In this document: piece after piece, positions 13,801-28,800 of the stretch
Layout: the number at the start of each line of letters is the position of its first letter
Numbering within the stretch: position 1 is the first letter of the stretch
Assembly (NCBI RefSeq): GCF_015706575.1
Contig: NW_024037059.1
Coordinates: 31,692,129 to 31,756,128, forward strand
Direction: 5' to 3'
DNA from: Patiria miniata
Lineage: Eukaryota > Echinodermata > Asteroidea > Valvatida > Asterinidae
DNA: 64,000 nucleotides
Program-made: the position numbers and the translations under genes
Notes under the pieces: model-generated
What the model was told of the DNA's origin: nothing
The model's database searches: none
Seen by the model: the letters and a program-made list of their open reading frames with translations, nothing else

Positions 13801-16800
13801 CTTCCGAGTACAAGAAAATGTCTCCGAGTACGAGTACTTGAACGTCCGAGTACGAGTACGAGTACTTGAACGTCCAAGTACGAGTACTTGTATTTTCGAG
13901 TACGAGTACGAGTACTTGTATTCCGAGTACGAGTACATGTACTTGTATTTCCAAATACGGCACCGGGTACATTGTGCATGAAGCCTAAAATCACTTGTGA
14001 TACGAACTAGGGTTCGTCTTTGTAAGCTTTTTCAATTATTAGAAATGAAAATATTTTTCAAATCGGCAACAGCAGTTTCAAATCAATGTAACTGTATGTT
14101 CCAAGGAAATGCTACACAGCTGAGATACAGACATCACATGAATGTTTAGGTCAACTGTCATTTAATAAAATTGACGCTTGATGAAGTTCGAAGTTGTCCC
14201 ATATGTTTCTGATATGCTAACAGCACGCAACATGCACGCTGCAATGTGGCGTTTCACACCATTTTGGACAAATTCCCTGTGATCCTTGAACCCAAACTTC
14301 ACAACAGTGGACACAGACGACATGATACATGTATTTTGGGGTTCTTTGCACAGACAACGTACAAATTGGGTGCAAAATACTGAAAAGTACCACACAGGCA
14401 AGCGTAAGCGAACAACTTGCATGAAAAAAAACACCAGCAGATTCGCGTTTGCTTGGTGTCTACGCATTTAGTCTGCTTCCCATTCCTAGGCCTCCATTCA
14501 AGGCTAGGCCGCTGTGGACCTGTTGCTGTAACCAGACTAGGGGCCGTTCTTCAAACCTCGGCTTCGGCTGTGTCTCTTTCTCCATTCATGCAGATTGGCA
14601 ATGGGGCTGGACCCGTATTATAGGACCGAATCCGGGGTTCAGAAAACGGCTTTATGCTCCAATCACCCAAGTTAATCGTTCAACCATTTGAGGAGCACCT
14701 TGGAGTACAGTGTGTACAATGATTGGCCATTGTGCCCACATATGGCAAATGGTTCATTGTGCGTAATTGGACCAGGCCCAGTCAGACCTACATACAGACC
14801 CAGTCACGGCTAGCTGTTCATTGTGTTTGTCCGGACATGCTTAGAGTAGAGAAAATCTCGACTTCTCCGCAGTCGACCATTTGAAACTGAAAAATCGATA
14901 AAATAAGGCCGTGGTAACGTAAGTGATATACCATTTTGTTTTTATCGAGTACCTCTATTCGAGTACGAGTACTTTGTTTTATCGAGTACTGTTATTCGAG
15001 TACCAGGAGTTTGATGATCGAGTACAATTTCGACATGTGCGAGTACGAGTACTGTGCTGCTCGTGTAGGAGTACCGTCATATCGAGTACGAGTACTTTGA
15101 CATTCGAGTACGAGTACGAGTACTCCAAAAAAAGTACTCGAGAAGTACTCGAGTACGAGTACCGAGTACCGAGTACGAGTACTACAACCCTGAGATTTGG
15201 GGGAGACGTTTATCCTTGTGTAGAGGATCCGTATTTAGACTACTGTTAGAATAATCAAATTCAAAATTTGAAAAGACATGCAAATGACATCAATCTACCG
15301 GTCAAGCAAAAAGTGGGGATGTGCTCCAGTAAATATAATAGTGTCCTGCTGTGGCATTCTTTTCTGTATTTTTGATTATTTATAACACCCTTTGCAAGAC
15401 CATTTTGTCACCTATTTATGAACACAGAAAAGCCCCGTGTTCTTTTTACAATGAAACACACAGGCCTGTAGCTCTCAGTAAGATTGAATGCCTTGGAGAT
15501 ATTGACAGGTAAACTACATGTACATGTTCATGTAGGTGTGGTCTTGGGCAACATCACTCTTGAGAGGTTTAAAATAGTGTCAATTGAGTTGATTTGTTGT
15601 CCCTCTGGCTCTTCTCATACTGTACATGTGTATATTATTGATTTTACGTGGAAAAAAGGCTCAACTTTTTTTATTTTGCAAAATCTTAAAATCAAATAAA
15701 TTTTTTAATGTATTTTTTTAAATATATTTTTCACTACAACTGTCATGTAGGGAATTGTTCCTGTTTGAAAAAAAAATATCAAAATTATGAAATATACCTT
15801 CATCCTTAAATCACAAAAGCTCGGCACACAATGACCAAGGACATCTTATGCTTTTTCCTTGTATATAATTCATTTGATTTTCAGTATAATCAAATTGAAG
15901 GAAAGTGTTTTATGAAAATGTCCATCAGTGTTAAGTGTTAAAAGCTTCCTTGTGTGAATGTGTCCCATGTATTCAGATCCATGCCTGGCTGGCTTTCATA
16001 CAATGGCACGTTTTAACCTTGGCAGTTCCATTTTAATTATTCCGTATTTTTTGTTAATTTTGTATGGACCACTTTCTACTCCCTTGTCATTTTTCTCAGC
16101 GAAATATTGTCAGCATTAAAAATTCATTGAAAACAAAGGACAAAGACGAGCCATTAGACTCTGCCGCTACGCAGCTGCTTGTCACAAAACTCAATCAAAG
16201 CATTTGAGATCTTTCTAAAATACAATATGCAAGGGCTTAGGGGTGATGTTATACAGTGGTCCAGAGTGTAGAATTGCATTCAAATATTGCCGCTGCTGTA
16301 AAGCTAGCATAAATTCAATTAACACATGTCTACTGTCTTCTGTTTATACTTGTCAAATATGAGTGAAAGCACAGCCTTTGTGACCTTGTAATTGATTTCC
16401 TGCTAGAATTTGCATGCCACAAGTATGAGTTTTAATAAATCATTGTAAAAAAGAGTCTGGGAATTAAATAAATATATATTTTAGTTGTTCATTTTCATTG
16501 TGCCACGCCACTAGCTAGGCATGTAACATGGTCCTCATTCAGGCATGCAACTTTTCCTGGAATCCACTGATTTCCTTGTTTTTTACTTCTCATGAATCCC
16601 ATTACTGAAAAATACTGTACAAAATCTTGTGTGGTTTGGAATTTCCTCGTTTGTTCTCTAAATTCCCAGTTGCATGCCTGCTCATTGCCAATGCACAGAA
16701 CTTTATGCCAGTCAACAACTCTTCATATAAGCAGTCCATTTGGTGTTCAAATTTGAATATTTGAAACGTCAAAACTTCCCTTAAATTTCTAATTTGTCTT

Positions 16801-19800
16801 GAATATTTTGTGTCACCATAATATACCAAAATGTATGTTCTGTTGTAATGTACATTTAAGGACACATATTTAATCCTCACACATGAAAGTGAGGGCACTC
16901 TGGGATGCATAGGGAGGAGATGTGCATTAACAAGATTTTTTTTATATAATGATAATTATAACTATTACCGGGAATGGGCCATTACGGAGACTTTCCCATA
17001 GACTTGTGCACAAAATTTTTTGCAACTTAAACATGCCCTAACCCAATATTCCCTTGTCCTTTTTCCACGAATTTCGGTATTTTTACTAATTAGATCACGA
17101 GCAACAAATATAACCTAATTGCGACACTAAAATTTTGCCTCTAAAGGGGGGCTGTGCCAATCGAAGAAATTACGATAACGTGTCTCCCTAATGGTACATT
17201 TAGTAATATAATAATTATAAAAATAAACAAATAAATAAAATAATTAATTAATTTATAAATTAATAAATAAATTGATCAATAAATAAATAAAAAAGACAAC
17301 AAATAATTTAATTTAAAAAAATATCCTAGCCCCCTCAAAGTTTCTTCAATTTCAACAATTTTTAGCCAGTTAATGAAGACATATTAATTAGTCTGTCTAT
17401 ACAATTACAGACAGCCACCATTTCCCTCATCATAACAGACCCTATGCAGCCTTTACAACCAACTACCAAATGATCAGTCCACAATCCTATCATTGCTGTG
17501 TTGATTCCTGTTGCCATGGTGACTGTTACTATGACAGACTCACTGGGATTGTACACGTACCTGTGCAGATGTGTTTACCTTAGAGCTTTAAGGAAATGAA
17601 TTTGAGCGCAGGCATGACACAGACCAGTGGTTATATCCAGAAAATAAAAATGAAAATCAATGAACGCTGTAATGTATAATGATGTCAGTGTAGATGAAGC
17701 ATCCATGGGTTATGTTGAATACATGTACACTGAAATATTGAAAAACAGTTCACATGCATTGATCATTGAAAAATTTATAATAAGAATACAACCTGTATGG
17801 TGAGAAAATGTTTTTGTAAATCTGAAATGAATATCTTATGCATGTAAAGTTATGAGCATGTATACATGTAATCAGTAAACAATTAAAGATAGGTTTTGTT
17901 GACTATGCACAATGTAGATCTATGTACATGTCTTGTCTCTGCTTGGATGTGAAGTTGGCTACAGTTATGTTTTTTAAGTAGAAGACACATGACTACATGT
18001 AGTTAAAATGCCCCTTACATTTCAATTGAACTGTGTCTTGTAAATTAAACCAGTTAAGATCATGTATTACAAACCATGTAACAGTTAAATCATTCAGCAT
18101 ACTACTATATACAGGGTGTTTCCTAAAAAAGGAAACCCAACTTCAAAGAACGAGTATGGACAGACGATATATTTACTGGCTATAAAACTGGTATCATCTG
18201 AAAGTGTAATCTCTAAGCTTTTCAATGATACAGTGTTTAGGTTTTCTGAGTCATGCATCACTGAGCATCATTGTCTTGAAAACTGAATGCAAAAATGCAG
18301 TTGGTTCACTTTCATAAAAAAAAACCACTGGGCACAGTGTGCCTATTGTTACGAAAATGTGTGAAATAGCTTGAATGTTAATCCTCGGGAAAATGGCACA
18401 TTGTTTTGAACGTGGCTTGGTCAAAACGAGAAATTCATGACAAACAATAAGATCCAGTTTTGAAACCAACCCGACTTGTTTTTTGGTTTGTTTTTATGCA
18501 CTCGTGTCTTCTTCTTGAATACTTATTCTCATGCACACCATGCCTATTGTGTTTGACATGAAAGTGAACCAACTGCAATTTTGCATCAAAATCTCATGAC
18601 AATGGCGCTCAGTGATGCATGACCCTGGAAATGTAAACAAGGTATGATTGAAAAGCATAGAGTTACACTTTCAGTTGATAACAGTTTTATAGCCAGTAGG
18701 CCTAAACATTTAGTCTGTCTATACTGGTTCTTCAAAGTTGGGTTTCCTTTTTATTGAAACACCCTGTATTATTCAAGCAAACTGGCATAGAAAAAATGTG
18801 ATTTTTTTTTCTTCTTATTTGTCATGTTTGTTAATGCACAGTCTGCTGGGATTATTTGCAGAAACAAAATAGAAACCCAAAATGTTAAGCATACATTACA
18901 AGTTTGAACCTTAATCATAATCAATATAAAAACATGTCTGTGATTGCAAGAATTAGACAATGTGGTTGGACACATTACATTTAAAAGAGGAATAATTTCA
19001 TGAACGATTGTGGCTCTTTTGCAGTTTGAGTTAATAGGTGCAGTATTATAAAGGCACGTCTTTATTTAAAATTTGTGATCACAAATACTTTTATTAATTT
19101 CATGGAGGCATGTCAATCACGGTGTAAGATCTTGAATTCAATCCACAAGAGTAGGAAGACAGTTTGGGTCCCCCCCCCCCCCAATTAAAAAAAAAATCCC
19201 CTTGTCTGTAAAGGTATAGTCCATCATTTGTAATTTGTGCATTTTGTTCGTTTGAAGCAACAAACATGCTCAAAATCTAAAGAAGGGTACTGAACAACTA
19301 ACCTGATGAAGTTTCAGCTCAGCTTCAGCTGTATATTTCGAGAAAAACAGCATTCTAGGATCTCGATTTCAAATCAAAAGTTGCTGAACCATGTTTTGAA
19401 TTGGGCCTGATCGAATTCAGCGTTCGAGACACGTTCTCACTGAGCCGATTGCAGCTACGCGATGTCACGCGCTGATCCGACAAATTATAGCAACTGCACG
19501 CGCATGTGCATCGTGTCAACACTTGCGCGCGCTTCGCGGAATTAAAAAACGAACTACTAACGGAAATTTCCAACAGTGCGTCTTAAGACAGTTGGAAAGG
19601 CCTTCTTTCGTTGATTTCTTCAAAATGACAGCTTGCCAGAAAGAATAATTTCACAGGGAGTTTAGTCCCCTTACTATCGTTCAACCAAGTATGTTTTTCA
19701 ACAATAATTATGTTACTTTTTGAATAGCTGCAAATGATGGATTGTAGCTTTACTATGTTTAGAAAAATATATTTATGATACATTTTGGGACAATTGACGT

Positions 19801-22800
19801 GTATAAGTTCCACTTTTGTGGAATTACATGTACGCTGACCTATTATCAACAGCCTACAGTCCTGTTTTATCGACACAAATCCTGCCCAGTTCGGTTCGTG
19901 CCATCGTGTTCGTGCATGTGTGAGTAACAATAGAAGGGTATAGCAATTAATTTGTTGAGTTGACCATCAATGTCAATGTCGTGACTGATTCATTCATCTG
20001 TCTACATGGCTAGTGAACTGGTTTTCTATTTCAGTTTCCATAGTAGCTCTTGACGCACATCTTAAAGGATGAATTACTTAGATAGTGTTGCCATGACAAC
20101 AGTTTATATGGGTTCATTTGTCTTGAGACTTGTATACATCATTTTCTGTCCTCTTCCTGTCATCTTTTTGTAGCTCTTTGAATTTCTCGTGGCATGATTA
20201 AATTTCTCTTGGCATAATTAATAATGACATTTACATTATCAGGACTGTTTTTAGGCACATCTAAAAATTTGCCAGAATTTCATGGTTTGTATTAAGTCAT
20301 CCTGCAATTACAAGATTTAAATTAATTAATTAGATTTGTTTAAATTACAAATAATACATTGACCCTTTCCAATTTTTGTATAGGCTTCAAATTACCAGCA
20401 AATAAAAATCGCAGCATATTCACATCCCTGGAAATTACACGTCAAATTACATGAAGTACACAATTTCAAAAAGGTGTAAAATTAGGGAATTCCAACTTTC
20501 TGACACTTTGTAGTTGTCTTGCTCGCTCTTAATATACAAAGAAGCATCTTAGGCCTTTGCGACTAGTCGACTTGTCACCAATACTAAAAAACATTGGTAG
20601 TCGCAACTATCAATTTCAAAATAGTGGACTAGTCGTTATGCCATGACTAGTCGCGACTACTGACATTAGTCGTGACTGTTGACATTAGTCCTGACTTGTA
20701 TTGAAATTCATTAGTCATCCATGCCTGAAAATTTGTAGTCCAAGTAATTAAAAATGGCAAAAGTGTGTTTTCTAATACAATGGGGTTATACAATGAACGA
20801 TATTGTGGTGAGTTCGTCCGTGAGAAACGCAGAGAATACAAAGAGAAACGATCACTCGGATTTATATGTTTCAACTATATAATTACTGTCGCTCGGACAC
20901 AGGTCGGACTGCTTCAGAATCCGAACAACAACTCCCTAATTCCTGTCTTGTAAGCTGTATTTATTTAACACAGTGTTTACAATGGAATCAAGAGTCAAAC
21001 ATTGTAATAATAATATTTACGATATACATGTTCATGTAATTCTATAACTTAAGGTAGCGTGTAGTGTGTGCTCCGTCAAAAGAGGGCGCTAGTGCGACCA
21101 AAACAAGTTCGCGCTGCCTACATGCGTCTTTGATTTACGCGCAGCAGGAATGCATTGTCTGTGCAGGTGCTCTGTGCTCAAAGCGCGCACGCACAAGTCA
21201 TCGCTGCGTAAGTAATTCAGAGGATTATTTACCAATAATCAATAAGCAATTATTCAATAATCAATGAGTAATAAAGTCTGTGTAATTTCACAACAATATT
21301 TAGACACATACGATTCGTCATTCCCTTGAAGCACACCAAAGCCTTAATGCTTTGTAGTACCCATACATTATTCATGTGCAGGGCCCTGTTCCAATTGCAC
21401 ATGGAAAGTATGGACATGATGGAGAATGCTTCTGAATTTCATAGGAAAGTATGCATGAAAGCGAAAAGAAAGATGACGTTTGCTTATAAATGGTAACTCC
21501 ATAATATATTCATTGAACAAATCATGTTTATTCATTACAATCTGCCTTTACTTGACACAATATAATAATCAATTCTGTCAAATAACCGCTAAATAATCAC
21601 GGCACCTGCCTGTTGTTTTGAGTTTTCTGCACCAAATGCTTATTGCACACGCGCCGTATTACTGGATAAATAATGTGTTACTAGTCGCGACTAGTCGCTG
21701 CTATTTATCCCAACTAGTCGCGACTAGTCGCCCAGGCCTAAAGTATATTGGAAATGTTGTCAAGATATCCATGTGACAAGACTGTTGAGAGTCGCTGATG
21801 CCTTGGAAGCAGTGTATGAATAAAAGTTGTTATCATGAATAAGAAAACGGAAAAGATGTGACTTGCAGTTTGTTTACTCTTGCAAAATGTAGTACATGGT
21901 GTATCCAAAACAAAAGGAAAGCCAGATGTAAACTTGTAAATTATAAAAAAATCGAATAAATATTTTCAAATAAGTTAAAGATCATGTGAAACGCCAAATG
22001 TGTTTTCTGTTCTCAATGATACCTCGGTTGTGTGTTTATTGTCAGGGATGACTGAGCATTCGTTGTTTTTCTGTCAAGGGTCAAAACCTGCACTGTGCAA
22101 GTTTGTGCAAAAGAGTAACTGGTATTCTGGCGTTGTGGAATGGCTTAATTTAAAGAAAGAAGACATCCTTTTCTTCAAAACAATTTATTCAATTTTGACA
22201 CAGTGATTTAACCACTCTCATTGTTGAAGTTAACCCCTCATGGCCCAATGCCTTCAATGCTGCCACCACCTCTTTCTACATAAAGCTCTGCACGAAGTCT
22301 AGTCCATTTCAACCTTTGCATTTATAACAAACCAGCCAGCAATCTGAGCCAGGTAAAACGTGGCTCAGTACAGATTTTGACACTTGACAGAATAACAATG
22401 AATGCTTAGTCATCCGTGGCCACAGACACACAATTGAGGTATCGTTGGAAAGAGGACACATTGGCGTTTCACATGATCTTTAACTTTGAAAGTATTTATT
22501 AAATGTTTTATAATTTACATCTGGGTTTCGTGATGCTACTATCTACTGAGTTAAAATATACGTGCATAGTTGCAAATACTTGCAGAATGCAAGATGATGT
22601 GTCGTCAGTGCTAGTACATGTTACTGTAGAACAACTGCAGTGCTCAGCAGTGATCTCTGATGAAAATTAACATTTTACTTGGAATAGGCATATTTGGAAG
22701 AGATTTAAAGAACATTATTCAAGGTTGTTTTTTTTTTTTTTTTTTTTTTTTTTTACAGAAAGGTGTGACACTGCACGACAGGAAGAAGTTGGTGCATGAA

Positions 22801-25800
22801 TTAACCCAAGATGTCCAGCACTATGCTAGTCGAGTACGCATCTTGCAGGAAATGGCCAAGTGTGTGGCTACACAGATCCAGGCAGATGGATACACACTCT
22901 ATCTGTTGACTGAGACAGGAACAGTAAGAAGATATTACATTCTCTTATCATATCACATTGCCTCAGGGATTTAAATTTATTTTGATCATTTCAAATTTGG
23001 ATGAAATTACTTATGTTGGATGGCATTGAGGGAGATACAAGAATATTGCACAAGCTATAACAATATTGCCACTATTGTTATGGCGCGTACAATATTTTTT
23101 TGGATCCCCTGAAAAAAGCCATCCAATGTTATTATTATTTATATCAGGCTGACTTGATCCGAAAGAAACAAAATTCACGTTGCTGTATTGTAAAAATCGC
23201 TGACTGCTTTCTCGGTAGTACTTAATTTAACTTGAACAAAATGCCCGCTAGTGGAAGCTTTCCAGCATCTCAAAATCCGTCAGTAGCCTCTTTTCGGACA
23301 GATATACTCACAGAATATTTACTTGTGTCATCTTGGTCGCCTTCCAGGCATTTTCAGCGTTTCCAGTTCTTAAATTTTGTTGAATTCCTCACTGACCGAA
23401 GTGAATCTGGCGCTGCTCGAAGCTGCCATTTTGTTGACAAAACAATACCAAATGCGCGTGTTAACAATTGGGACTTTCTATACTCTTCATTGAGCGGGAA
23501 TTAGCGAAATTTGTTAAAATGCCCAGATGAGGACAACATCAAACATGTTTTTCAAAAATCATCTGGGTACTTTTACTGACATAATATTGCAGTCATCCGG
23601 GTACTTTTTACTCTTTTTTTTACCACTGGAAACCTGATATCAATAATAATCTGACTTATTATTCATTTTGTTTGATTTATTGCTTGAAATCAGATAGCAC
23701 CATGAGGCCTGAAGATGTCAAAACCTTTTGTTAAAACAAAAAATGTGAAAAGTGAACAGTAGGCACTTCTTTCAGGTATTAAAAAACATGGTGAATCAAT
23801 CTCTCACGTATGTCAAAGTATCAGCTAAGCCTTGCTAGGCAATTAGGTCAGCTACTTACAACGGTTCGATAATGGTCTCAAATCCTTCAACATGCATGGA
23901 CCAGCAATATGGCAATGAAATCATATAAGACCAGCAATTCCAACACAAGACCATTGAGCACGTCTGCTAATCCGCTAACAATGGGTGCGTGCGCTGCTAG
24001 TTGTTCATGTTTTTTGGTACTTGGAAGATAAAACCTAGCAACCGGCTGGCCAAAGAAATATCAGATACTTTGACATTTGTGAAAGATTGACTTATTTTTA
24101 GTAAGTGAAAGAAGGTGCCTATTGTTCACTTTCACGTTTTTCGTTCCAACAAAAGGTTTTCAAGTCTATGGCTCTCACTGTGTAGTATGATGCAGTAAAC
24201 ATTTCAGCAGAGAGGCCTAGGTTAGCATACAGTATGTGCCAAAAAAGTTTCCGTCTGACTATTTCTGAAATAACTACAAAACCATGAAGTCAATTTTGAA
24301 AATGTTTGGTTGTGCAGATACTCCTAAGCCTTGGCCTCAACCCCTATGAGTTTCACTTAATTTCAGTCACGCATCACTACACAATTGTCAGTTCATCACA
24401 ACATTTTTGGACACTGCGACCAAGTTCCTTGCCTTGTTCAATTTCAGTACTGTGTGATGTAAGCTGTGTAAAATCCTGCATGTTGTGAAGAGGGTTGCAG
24501 TTGGGATTGGAATCATTTTCCTGGCTATCGGTCATCATGGCCAGACATCAGTTTAATGCTCAAGGGCAAATGATTCCAATCCCAAACCACATCAGCCTTC
24601 TTTTCTCAACATGCAGGATTTTACACAGCTTACATATACAACACTGAAATTGATTAATTGATTAAGGCTTGGTCACAGTGTCCAAAAATGTTGTTGTGAT
24701 CAATTGACAATTGTGCAGTGATACGTGACTGAAATTAAATGAAACTCATAGGGGTTGAGGCCGAGGCTTAGGAGTATCTGCACAACCAACAATTTTCAGA
24801 ATTGACTTGATGGTTTTGTAGTTATTTTAAAAACAGTCAGATGGACTCTCTTTTTTTTGGAACATACTGTATAAACCAAAAGTGGGAATTGCAGATGAAA
24901 TAACCAGACATTCAAGATGCCTTGTACATTATGAACAACACTAGTGAAATGCTAAGTTTGAATAAGAAGAAATATTGATGATTATGTACTGCACTGTGAG
25001 CACCTGTTCGGTGGATATGTGTACTTATTACCTGGGCAATTCCATCAGAAAGTGAACATGGCTAAAAAAAAATGGAAAAAAAATATAAAATCTTCAGTCA
25101 CGGGCTTTGCTAGAGGGGTGTGGGGGGGGGGGGTGACACCCCCATTAATCAGTTTTCTCTGTAACATCATTGTCCTGTCGGCAAAATCGTTTGTCCATGA
25201 GCAATGTGCATATTTTTGCATGCTTACCTATAATGTACCCATCAATATCACATGATCATTACTTTCTCTTTTTACTTAATGCATACTGGTGCCTTGCATT
25301 TAATGCAATACAGAACACTGATAAATTTACAAAATGTAGGGTAGTAAAAGCAAGTGACTGACAATCGGTATACTAGGAATCCTATTTTGTATGATCAGGG
25401 CAAACCCTCTGTGCAGTTTCAAGGGGAGGTCAACAGGGTTCAAGCAAAAGAGGGGAAATGGGGGGGGGGGAGGGATGATAATGAAAAATGGAAACAGGAG
25501 AGTGTGAACCATGCCTGATTGAAATCTGAAAGTTGTTGAATTTAACAGCAGCCATTGATAATATGTCCATGGTCAAGTAAACATTTCCGGTATCATGTAC
25601 CCCAAAACACAATTTTTTTTTTTTATTTCTCGGCCATTAAAAATATAACACTCCACATTATTAGTTTTAGCTACACGTCTTGTCTCAACTGTAGATAAAG
25701 TTATTTTATGAACGTCATTTAATGTCTTACACTTTGTTTTGATAGGAACTCTATGAGTACAGTGCAGAACACAAGGGGTAAGTCATGTCAGGCACATTAT

Positions 25801-28800
25801 GGTGATATTAGAACCAATTCCCAAAAAGTCCAATTATCGCTGTGTTCTGGAAAGATTGGTACTAAGTGTTTGCCAACAACTTGCCAAGTTGCCCCTAGCA
25901 CAAGAAGTTTGTTTTGTAAAGTAAATAAACCAAAAGGGAATGAACACAAATAGTTTATAACTACATTTTAATTCCCTTCCCTTCATTTATGAAATAATTA
26001 TGAATAAAGAGATAAGAAAAAGGGAATATAGTGCCCCTAGCTTCAAATGAGCTCCAGTAATTACAGCAGTGTGCGTCATAATGCCTGCGTCCTTTGCCTC
26101 ACACCATTCACCCAATACATGTACATGTAGCACTCAACCAAATTTCAGTTTGTATGTTCATGCACAGCTTTTACATCACATAAAATTACAGAATAGAATG
26201 GATACATAACAATCAATCACAGAATCACGACAAATTCATTGCTGTAATTAACAGAATAAAAACAATTCACAACATTGTGCTGATGTATCGGTTCATAGTG
26301 GATGCCACATTGTATGTAATAGTAATCAAGGTGTCCAAGTACAAAAATAGCTTCACAGTTATAATTACAGATTGAAGAACATATAGAACCTGTTAGATAT
26401 AGTCTCCTAAGGGTGACATATACATATTATTACAAAGATCTGTTTGTTTTTTTTGGTGCAGAGAGGAGCCGAGTGTTACCTGGCCAATAGGAAAAGGCAA
26501 ATCCATTGCGGGATATGTAGCCCATTCCCTGCACACTGTCAATACCTCAGAGATACGTACGGTAAGGCTTAGCTTGACAGAACATTTACTTAAAGGGGCA
26601 TGACGTCCTGAAATCGCAGAGATTTATCTGTTTTAGATTGTTTTAATACTCATCCTACTTCAAAGTTCTGGTTGAGAGGAAACTTACCAAATGTCGCACT
26701 GTTCCTGAGAAAAGACAAAAAGTCCTGGTTGTTTACTTCTGTCTCGATGGACATTTTGAGGAATACGCATACGTTGTTTCTTGCACGTCCACAGAATGCA
26801 ATTCACTGGTGGAACATGTGCGGCAGGATTCACGACTAGCACCCAACAGCTCGATTTTTGAGAGTCAGAATTTTGACCTCTTATATTCCTTCTCGCAAGA
26901 ATAACACAAAAAACGCCCAGCTTTTAAAGGATGGTTGTGTGGACGTTTATATCCTACTTTAAATGCTCTCTCCAATTAACATAATGTTATTTTGTAGCCC
27001 AATTGGGTGCATTCCAGGACGTAATGCCCCTTTAAGTCTTGGTATCTCCAAGACTATTCCCCCCCCCCCCCAAAAAAAAAGGGGGGGAAGAGCTTTAGTG
27101 AACTAGTGTCAAATGATGTCCAGCTACCCCTACCACTTCTCAAAATGTCCAGACATTTTTGTGAGGCTCAACAATATCTTACAAAAGGTGTGATCACATG
27201 TCTGTCTAATGTGATACCTGACCATGTTAGATGCTCATGTTGAAGCCATAACTTTAAGGATCATTTGTTTAAGCTCTGGCAGGAGCTTCTACATGTCACT
27301 TTGTGGTCGGTCGGTTGGTCTCTCTGTCTGTCTGTGCCTGAAAATTGACCAAAAATATTGGACAAAAATTGACCAAATGCCATGCCATGGTCATATAAAT
27401 GCACTCTTGCCGAAAGAAGACCGGCTTTGTTTTGATCGATGCGCATGCGCGTCTATTTTGCACACGAAGTGAGACATTCCCAAACTGGGCCAGAGCATAT
27501 TGTGTACTCGTGCTTGTTTTCATGCATTTTGTTTGTTTCCAATAATAACACTACTCAAAATCCAAAGACAAAAGTTCAAAACCCAACCTGTTGAAGTTTC
27601 AGCTCAGTGGATATTACACTTTTTGAGAAAACAGTGAGAAAACTGTGAGAAACCATGCACAACGATCTTAAATCCAAATAAGCTTTTCGATAATAATTTG
27701 CTAAGTTACTTTTGTGATAAATGCAAATGATCCTATTAAATGCCTTTAAAATTCCTTTGATTTGAATCGTCAATCTCAGTTTTGTCAGAAAAAAATCCCC
27801 CTTGTGTTACTTCCAATATTGTTTTTACAAATAGTAGTGAATAATGATAATTCATTTGTTTGTTTAGGCTGATTATCCTGAGGGAGTGGTAGCAGATGGT
27901 GTAACAGCCAGTGCTGTTCTTGCTCTTCCAGTTTTACAAGCCAATGAGGATTTAGTTGGTAAGGAAAAGCCTTAAAGCCGGTACATACTACTCATGAATG
28001 TGAAAGTTAGGCAAGTTTGAAAACATTTGCAGTGAAATTTGCTGTAGTCAAAATGTGTTTGGCTCTTGTGAATCTTGACATGATGTCTAGCATTCCCATT
28101 CAGGATCACGCTAAGTATAAAGTGGCCTCGATGCCATTATTATAAGAAAAGAAACTTGCATTTAGTTCTTTTGGGTGTTTTAACTTCACAGGGTAATGTG
28201 ATTTCACAATACCATCCAGCCTCTAAATGAGGAAATTAGTTGTGTACTGGTTATCCTTTACGACTGAGGACTTAGAACAAATGACATAGGAACACACTGA
28301 GGACCTGGGGCCGTATTCACAAATCTCAAACTTAAGAGAATACTTAAGTCAGACTTAAATCTAAGCACCCTGCTAACTTAAGTGGGGTGCTTAATTTGGT
28401 ATTCACGAAAGATCTAAGCACCACACTTAACTAAGTGCTCAACTTAACTTAAGCATGTAAAGTGTTCAAAGCAACACTCTTGGTCATGTGCAAAACTTTT
28501 ATGTCATAAACGTTCCTACGCAGTGGCAATTCAAGCAATTTGTGCGTGTCTCTTTAACATAATCAGGTGCATGCATATTCAGCGATGCAGTTTCTGATCT
28601 GCTGGAACTCAATCCTTGGTAGTTTTCACATACAAAGTTATGAAACGTGGCAAGAAACATGAGGTCCAAACAGTAGGAACAAAGAAAGGGAACAGCTAGG
28701 GTCCCTGGTGGAATATATTAAACAAGCTGGGTATTGATGTCTTAAAGCTATTTTAATATGAACGTTTCTTTGCAAATGTGGTACCTCTGGAAAGCTGCAT

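Larger units (their letters stand above)
22924..25745 (+). other. Intron 5 with two foldbacks
   Basis: Contains foldbacks at 23709-24170 and 24228-24871 (listed). The 91-codon frame at 23232-23504 has no homology I recognise and no splice context. A run of 10-11 G lies near 25123. The rest is featureless. Confidence 0.5.

Noticed and set aside
13701..13994. Overlapping Tyr/Thr/Arg/Val-rich open frames on both strands
   Set aside because: They translate the GAGTAC arrays of the hAT-like element. Periodic sequence stays open in several frames by chance.
23232..23504. 91-codon frame in intron 5
   Set aside because: No recognisable homology, no matching splice phase with GAF-A exons, which are already complete on either side.
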